A stretch of DNA of 10,996 nt from Aquificaceae bacterium (GTDB taxonomy: Bacteria > Aquificota > Aquificia > Aquificales > Aquificaceae), in NCBI GenBank assembly GCA_027049085.1, contig JALTVH010000234.1, positions 1-10,996 of the forward strand, written 5' to 3'. The notes beneath the pieces are model-generated. The model saw only the letters and a program-made list of their open reading frames with translations, had not been told where the DNA came from and made no database searches. A program made the position numbers and the translations under genes. Of this stretch, positions 8,311 to 10,996 are shown one piece after another. The number at the start of each line of letters is the position of its first letter. The first letter of the stretch is position 1.

Positions 8311-9074
8311 AATCTCACCTCCTTTACGGACTTTCTCTTCCAGTATCCCGCAGAAGTATTAAAATCGTAAAGGGCTTTCTGTAGCTCTATGAGTTCTGAT
8401 ATACCTTTCAGTGCAAGGTCAAGGAGGAGCTTAAGCTCATCTCTTGTGAAGGTAAATTCCTCCCCCATCGCCTGAACCTCAGAGAGTTTTCCATTGCCTG
8501 TTGCAACCACATTCATATCAACCTGTGCCATTGAGTCTTCCTCAAAGTTAAGGTCAAGCAAAGGTTTTCCGCCTATCACACCTACGCTTATTGCAGCTAC
8601 AAAATCTTTAACTGGAACTGTTGGTATTATCCCGTCCTCATAGAGTTTAATCAGAGCGTCCGTAACAGCGACAAAGGCTCCCGTTATTGATGCTGTTCTT
8701 GTTCCGCCATCTGCCTGAATAACATCGCAATCAACCCAGAGAGTTCTCTCACCCAGCTTTCCAAGGTCAACCGCTGTCCTCATTGCCCTTCCGATCATCC
8801 TCTGTATCTCGTGGGTCCTGCCGCTGATCTTTCCCTGAACCGATTCCCTTATGTTTCTGGTATGAGTTGCCCGCGGGAGCATTGAGTATTCGGCAGTTAT
8901 CCATCCCTGGCCTTTTCCTTTAAGGAAAGGAGGAACAGTGTCGGTCACAGATGCTGTGCATATAACCTTAGTGTTTCCGAACTCTATGAGGCAGGAACCC
9001 TCGGGATTAGTCAGGTAATCCCTGATTATCCTGACAGGTCTGAGTTCATCGTTCTTTCTGCCGTCGCTCCTCAT
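8307..9074 (-). CDS. rph: RNase PH, tRNA 3'-end trimming phosphorolytic exoribonuclease
   Basis: RNase PH removes nucleotides 3' of the CCA end of tRNA precursors using phosphate and releasing nucleoside diphosphates. It works as a hexamer ring in the cytoplasm. The 255-residue protein is slightly longer than the 238 of E. coli and looks intact. Recognisable are the start MRSDGR, GRTHEIQRMIGRAMR (85-99, containing the conserved Arg 86), VDCDVIQADGGTRTAS with the phosphate-binding GGTRTA loop (123-128), and the catalytic acid pair D180 and D186 in EEDSMAQVD. The extra length is mostly at the C-terminus. The ATG at 9074 lies 30 bp after the stop of the upstream membrane GGDEF gene on the same strand. 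It has no clear ribosome-binding site, but a TAGAAT box lies 7 bases before it, so it may have its own promoter as well as read-through. Its TGA overlaps the TTG of the lipoprotein gene. Confidence 0.97.
   Translation of the reverse strand: MRSDGRKNDELRPVRIIRDYLTNPEGSCLIEFGNTKVICTASVTDTVPPFLKGKGQGWITAEYSMLPRATHTRNIRESVQGKISGRTHEIQRMIGRAMRTAVDLGKLGERTLWVDCDVIQADGGTRTASITGAFVAVTDALIKLYEDGIIPTVPVKDFVAAISVGVIGGKPLLDLNFEEDSMAQVDMNVVATGNGKLSEVQAMGEEFTFTRDELKLLLDLALKGISELIELQKALYDFNTSAGYWKRKSVKEVRF
8311..8324 (-). promoter_or_regulatory. Strong ribosome-binding site that fixes the TTG start of the lipoprotein
   Basis: On the minus strand GGAGGTGA sits 4 bases before the TTG at 8310 (7 bases from the end of the GGAGG core). 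It lies inside the last codons of rph. It is the strongest Shine-Dalgarno sequence in the window and explains efficient use of a TTG codon overlapping the rph TGA. Confidence 0.7.
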
Positions 9075-9081
9075 TCAATCT

Positions 9082-9087
9082 ATTCTA
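9082..9087 (-). promoter_or_regulatory. Possible -10 box just upstream of rph
   Basis: TAGAAT (5 of 6 matches to TATAAT) lies on the minus strand in the 30-bp gap before rph, 7 bases from the ATG. No convincing -35 element is found at 16-18 bases. If used, the rph message would be leaderless or nearly so. The evidence is weak. Confidence 0.25.
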
Positions 9088-9104
9088 ATGGCTTCTGCTG
9101 AGCC

Positions 9105-10163
9105 TCAGCCCGGGAATACCTCAACTCTGTTTTTCCCATTGGTTTTGGCAATATAAAGAGCCTTATCTGCCTTAAGGATAACCCTGAAGGCATCATCACC
9201 GTCCTCAACCTCTGTCACTCCGAAGCTCGCTGTCACCGAAACCTTTGAGCCCATTCCAACTGACTGGATCTTCTTCCTGAGCTTTTCCGCAACACTCAGA
9301 GTTTCCGTTATCGTTGTGTTGGGAAGGAGCACCACAAACTCCTCGCCTCCCCACCTTGCGAATATGTCAGTTCCACGAATACTATCCTTTACAACGGAAG
9401 TTATCCTCTTGAGTATCTTATCACCGAAGAGGTGTCCGTACCTGTCATTGAGAGCCTTAAAGTCATCTATATCAAAGAGGATCAGTGAGATAGGCATCCT
9501 GTACCTCCTTGAGCGCTTTATCTCTTTAGATAGAACCTCTTCAAAGGCCGGCCTGTTCATGATCCCCGTGAGGCTGTCAGTTCTTGCAAGGCCTGACCAG
9601 ACATCCCTGTACGTCTCGGACATCCACGCATAGAAGTAGAGGATCACAGTGATCAGTGAGAAGCTAAAGTAGGTATCAATAAGCATGGAAAGGGATACCT
9701 GAGGATTTATGAAAACGAGGAAAAAGTGTATGATCAGGAATCCCGCTGAGAAGAAAAGCCCTTTTCTGCCGAAAGCAAGGAAGACAACAGGGGGTATAGC
9801 AGTCATCCATACCAGAGATGATTTATCTTCCGGGAGCTCATCAAAGACGGCAGAAAACAGCACAAGGCTGAATAAAGATATTGAGATTAAAGCCATGACG
9901 TTGAAGTTCTTGTATCTCCTTGCAATAACAGGGTTAAGGATCAGAGCTATTGCAACGATGGTTTCAAACATGGAAACGATAAGGTCACCCTCAAATACAT
10001 CTACAAAGGCGTAAATAAGGGATGCTCCAGCACCGATCAGTGACAAAGAACCAAGAAGAGCCACCCTGAGAAAGGACATCCTGTAGAGGTGCTCGTTAGT
10101 GAACCTCTCTTCCTCAGGAATTAGACTGTCTATTAAAGCCTTGAGGTTCCCCTTGACTCCCAT
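9105..10163 (-). CDS. Multi-helix membrane GGDEF diguanylate cyclase
   Basis: A predicted inner-membrane diguanylate cyclase. With the ATG at 10163 it has 352 residues: a polar start (MGVKGNLKALIDSLIPEEER), about six membrane helices between 31 and 182, then a cytoplasmic GGDEF domain (about 195-352). The active site is GGEEF (272-276), with the I-site RGTD (263-266) five residues before it and FDIDDFKALND with the metal Asp. The membrane part is not a family I can name and is the likely sensor. The reading frame can be extended upstream to an ATG at 10286. That would overlap the divergent small gene by 62 bp, and the added residues look like the antisense of its Lys/Glu codons, so I reject it. 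The ATG at 10163 has no clear ribosome-binding site. This is probably the first gene of the operon running through rph and the lipoprotein to uvrA. Confidence 0.9.
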   Translation of the reverse strand: MGVKGNLKALIDSLIPEEERFTNEHLYRMSFLRVALLGSLSLIGAGASLIYAFVDVFEGDLIVSMFETIVAIALILNPVIARRYKNFNVMALISISLFSLVLFSAVFDELPEDKSSLVWMTAIPPVVFLAFGRKGLFFSAGFLIIHFFLVFINPQVSLSMLIDTYFSFSLITVILYFYAWMSETYRDVWSGLARTDSLTGIMNRPAFEEVLSKEIKRSRRYRMPISLILFDIDDFKALNDRYGHLFGDKILKRITSVVKDSIRGTDIFARWGGEEFVVLLPNTTITETLSVAEKLRKKIQSVGMGSKVSVTASFGVTEVEDGDDAFRVILKADKALYIAKTNGKNRVEVFPG

Positions 10164-10176
10164 CGGGACAGGAAAA

Positions 10177-10185
10177 ATTAAATCA
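10177..10185 (-). promoter_or_regulatory. Possible extended -10 promoter of the membrane GGDEF operon
   Basis: On the minus strand TGATTTAAT reads as an extended -10 element (TGn plus a hexamer with 5 of 6 matches). It lies 13 bases before the ATG at 10163 in the 61-bp divergent spacer. The predicted transcript start is near 10170, leaving a leader of only about 7 bases. No strong -35 is visible. A G-run of six (10186-10191, C on the plus strand) lies just upstream. Confidence 0.35.
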
Positions 10186-10224
10186 CACCCCCCTTTAGTT
10201 AAAAGGATAGCATAAATTATTAGT

Positions 10225-10482
10225 ATGGCTGAAAAAAGAGAAGAACTCAAAACAGAAAGCCTTGAGGAAGAGATCGAAGAGATCAAGGGCGACCTCAGGA
10301 GGCTTTTTGAAAGGATCCTGCCCCCGAGAGAGGTAAGGGATGAGGTTCTGAAGAACCTTTACACCATTGAGCTGTCCTTCATGAAGATAATAAAGACCCT
10401 CGTTGACTACAAGGTTCAGACCCTTGAGGAACTCACAAGAGAGAAACCTAAAAAGAAATCAAAGAAGATAGAGATTGAGTAG
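10225..10482 (+). CDS. Small, highly charged helical protein of unknown function
   Basis: An 85-residue cytoplasmic protein that I do not recognise. It is rich in Glu and Lys. Residues about 5-30 form an acidic, probably coiled helix (SLEEEIEEIKGDLRRLFERI), followed by an LPPREV turn. A second amphipathic helix with more hydrophobic residues runs about 36-70 (VLKNLYTIELSFMKIIKTLV), and a basic tail KPKKKSKK ends it. There is no signal peptide, membrane helix or Cys. The codon style matches its neighbours, which supports a real gene. The basic tail could contact nucleic acid or an acidic partner, but this is speculation. It is divergent from the membrane GGDEF gene across 61 bp. The ATG has no proper ribosome-binding site; a TAAATT box lies 6 bases before it. 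Its stop is 1 bp from the end of the convergent radical SAM gene. Confidence 0.75.
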   Translation: MAEKREELKTESLEEEIEEIKGDLRRLFERILPPREVRDEVLKNLYTIELSFMKIIKTLVDYKVQTLEELTREKPKKKSKKIEIE

Positions 10483-10483
10483 T

Positions 10484-10996
10484 TCAGAATACACCGCTTA
10501 TCACCTGCCCGCATCCCCTGCACCTGTTTCCATCCAGGGCTAAAGAGTTTACAGTAAAACCTTTTCTCTCAATAACGACCTTTCCGCAGGATGGGCAATA
10601 GGTTGACTCACAATCGTTTCCCCAGAGGTTGCCCACATAAACGTAATTCAGTCCCTCTTCCCTTCCTATCCTGTAAGCAAAAAAGAGTTCTTCCTCTGGC
10701 GTTGGCGGAAGGTCAAGGGCTCTGTAATGGGGAAAGAACCTTGACAGATGCCAGGGAATATCAGGACCAAGCTCACTAACAATCCAGCGGGCTATTCCCC
10801 TGACCTGTTCCCTGTCAAGATAGCGAGGGACAATGAGCGTAGTGAGCTCTATCCATTTGCCCGTGCTGTGGAGGTACTTTATGTTCTCAAGTACAGGATC
10901 AAGCCTGCCCTTTGAGTATTTCCTGTAAGCATCGTCAGAAAAGAACTTCAAGTCTATGCTGTAAGCATCCATGCAGCGGTTGATCTCCTCAAGAGG
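10484..10996 (-). CDS. amrS: AmmeMemoRadiSam system radical SAM enzyme (C-terminal part)
   Basis: This is the last 170 residues of a radical SAM protein; the start and the CxxxCxxC iron-sulfur motif lie outside the window. The frame is open to the right edge and reads PLEEINRCMDAYSIDLK, the usual strand and helix of the barrel. Family marks are SIDLKFFSDDAYRKY, the segment WHLSRFFPHY (fragment residues about 82-91), and a C-terminal zinc-ribbon-like pair, STYCPSCG with RCRGCG (Cys at about 134, 137, 159, 162 of the fragment), ending ISGVF. These fit the radical SAM protein that accompanies AMMECR1 and Memo-like proteins, rather than pyruvate formate-lyase activase, which lacks this tail. The substrate is not established to my knowledge. 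The partner domains are not in the window and could be upstream. Its TGA is 1 bp from the stop of the small convergent gene. Confidence 0.88.
   Translation of the reverse strand, partial: PLEEINRCMDAYSIDLKFFSDDAYRKYSKGRLDPVLENIKYLHSTGKWIELTTLIVPRYLDREQVRGIARWIVSELGPDIPWHLSRFFPHYRALDLPPTPEEELFFAYRIGREEGLNYVYVGNLWGNDCESTYCPSCGKVVIERKGFTVNSLALDGNRCRGCGQVISGVF

Noticed and set aside
9098..9110. Inverted repeat GCTGAGCCTCAGC at the stop of the membrane GGDEF gene
   Set aside because: The arms have almost no loop and no T tract follows, so it is not a terminator. There is no second copy to suggest an operator.
3026..10163. Recent tandem duplication of GGDEF genes
   Set aside because: The four GGDEF domains share only the family motifs and differ widely in between, and I saw no long nucleotide repeats.
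10164..10286. 41-residue N-terminal extension of the membrane GGDEF protein from the ATG at 10286
   Set aside because: It runs through the divergent promoter region and 62 bp of the small gene. Its Ser/Leu-rich residues look like the antisense of Lys/Glu codons. The ATG at 10163 gives a natural N-terminus.
1..10996. CRISPR array, tRNA, rRNA, insertion sequence or prophage
   Set aside because: No regularly spaced repeats, cloverleaf, transposase or phage gene was seen. Non-coding space totals only about 150 bp, in gaps of 61 bp or less.

Overview
The window is a very compact stretch of bacterial chromosome, about 98% coding, with no tRNA, rRNA, CRISPR array or mobile element that I can see. 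The likely host is a thermophilic Gram-negative bacterium, possibly of the Aquificota. The reasons are lptB (outer-membrane LPS export), arginine codons dominated by AGG/AGA, frequent ATA isoleucine codons, Lys/Glu-rich proteins, very short intergenic gaps and a radical SAM gene of the AmmeMemoRadiSam type. This placement is an inference from composition and gene style; no marker gene settles it.

Layout from left to right. (1) The 3' end of lptB on + meets, tail to tail with an 11-bp overlap, a large membrane GGDEF-EAL protein on -. (2) A 51-bp divergent spacer separates that gene from a soluble GGDEF diguanylate cyclase on +. This cyclase ends 2 bp from the 3' end of uvrA. (3) A five-gene minus-strand run follows. 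In transcription order it is a six-helix membrane GGDEF protein, rph (RNase PH), a CcmI-domain lipoprotein, a GAF-GGDEF protein and uvrA. Its junctions are 30 bp, a TTGA overlap, a TAATG overlap and 7 bp. (4) A 61-bp divergent spacer separates the head of that run from a small 85-residue charged protein on +. (5) The small gene ends 1 bp from the 3' end of a truncated AmmeMemoRadiSam radical SAM gene on -.

The theme is cyclic-di-GMP. Four separate GGDEF proteins lie within about 10 kb. All four have an intact GGEEF active site and an RxxD product-inhibition site, but each has a different input module: a periplasmic sensor with HAMP and a GAF-like region, an N-terminal helical domain, a multi-helix membrane domain, and a GAF domain. 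One also carries an EAL phosphodiesterase domain whose metal and catalytic residues look largely intact. Two of the cyclases share an apparent operon with housekeeping genes for tRNA 3' maturation (rph) and nucleotide excision repair (uvrA). I see no clearly new enzymatic system. The most unusual features are the interleaving of c-di-GMP genes with these genes, a free-standing CcmI-type C-terminal domain on a lipoprotein, and a consistent pattern of abutting convergent genes and short or leaderless transcript starts.
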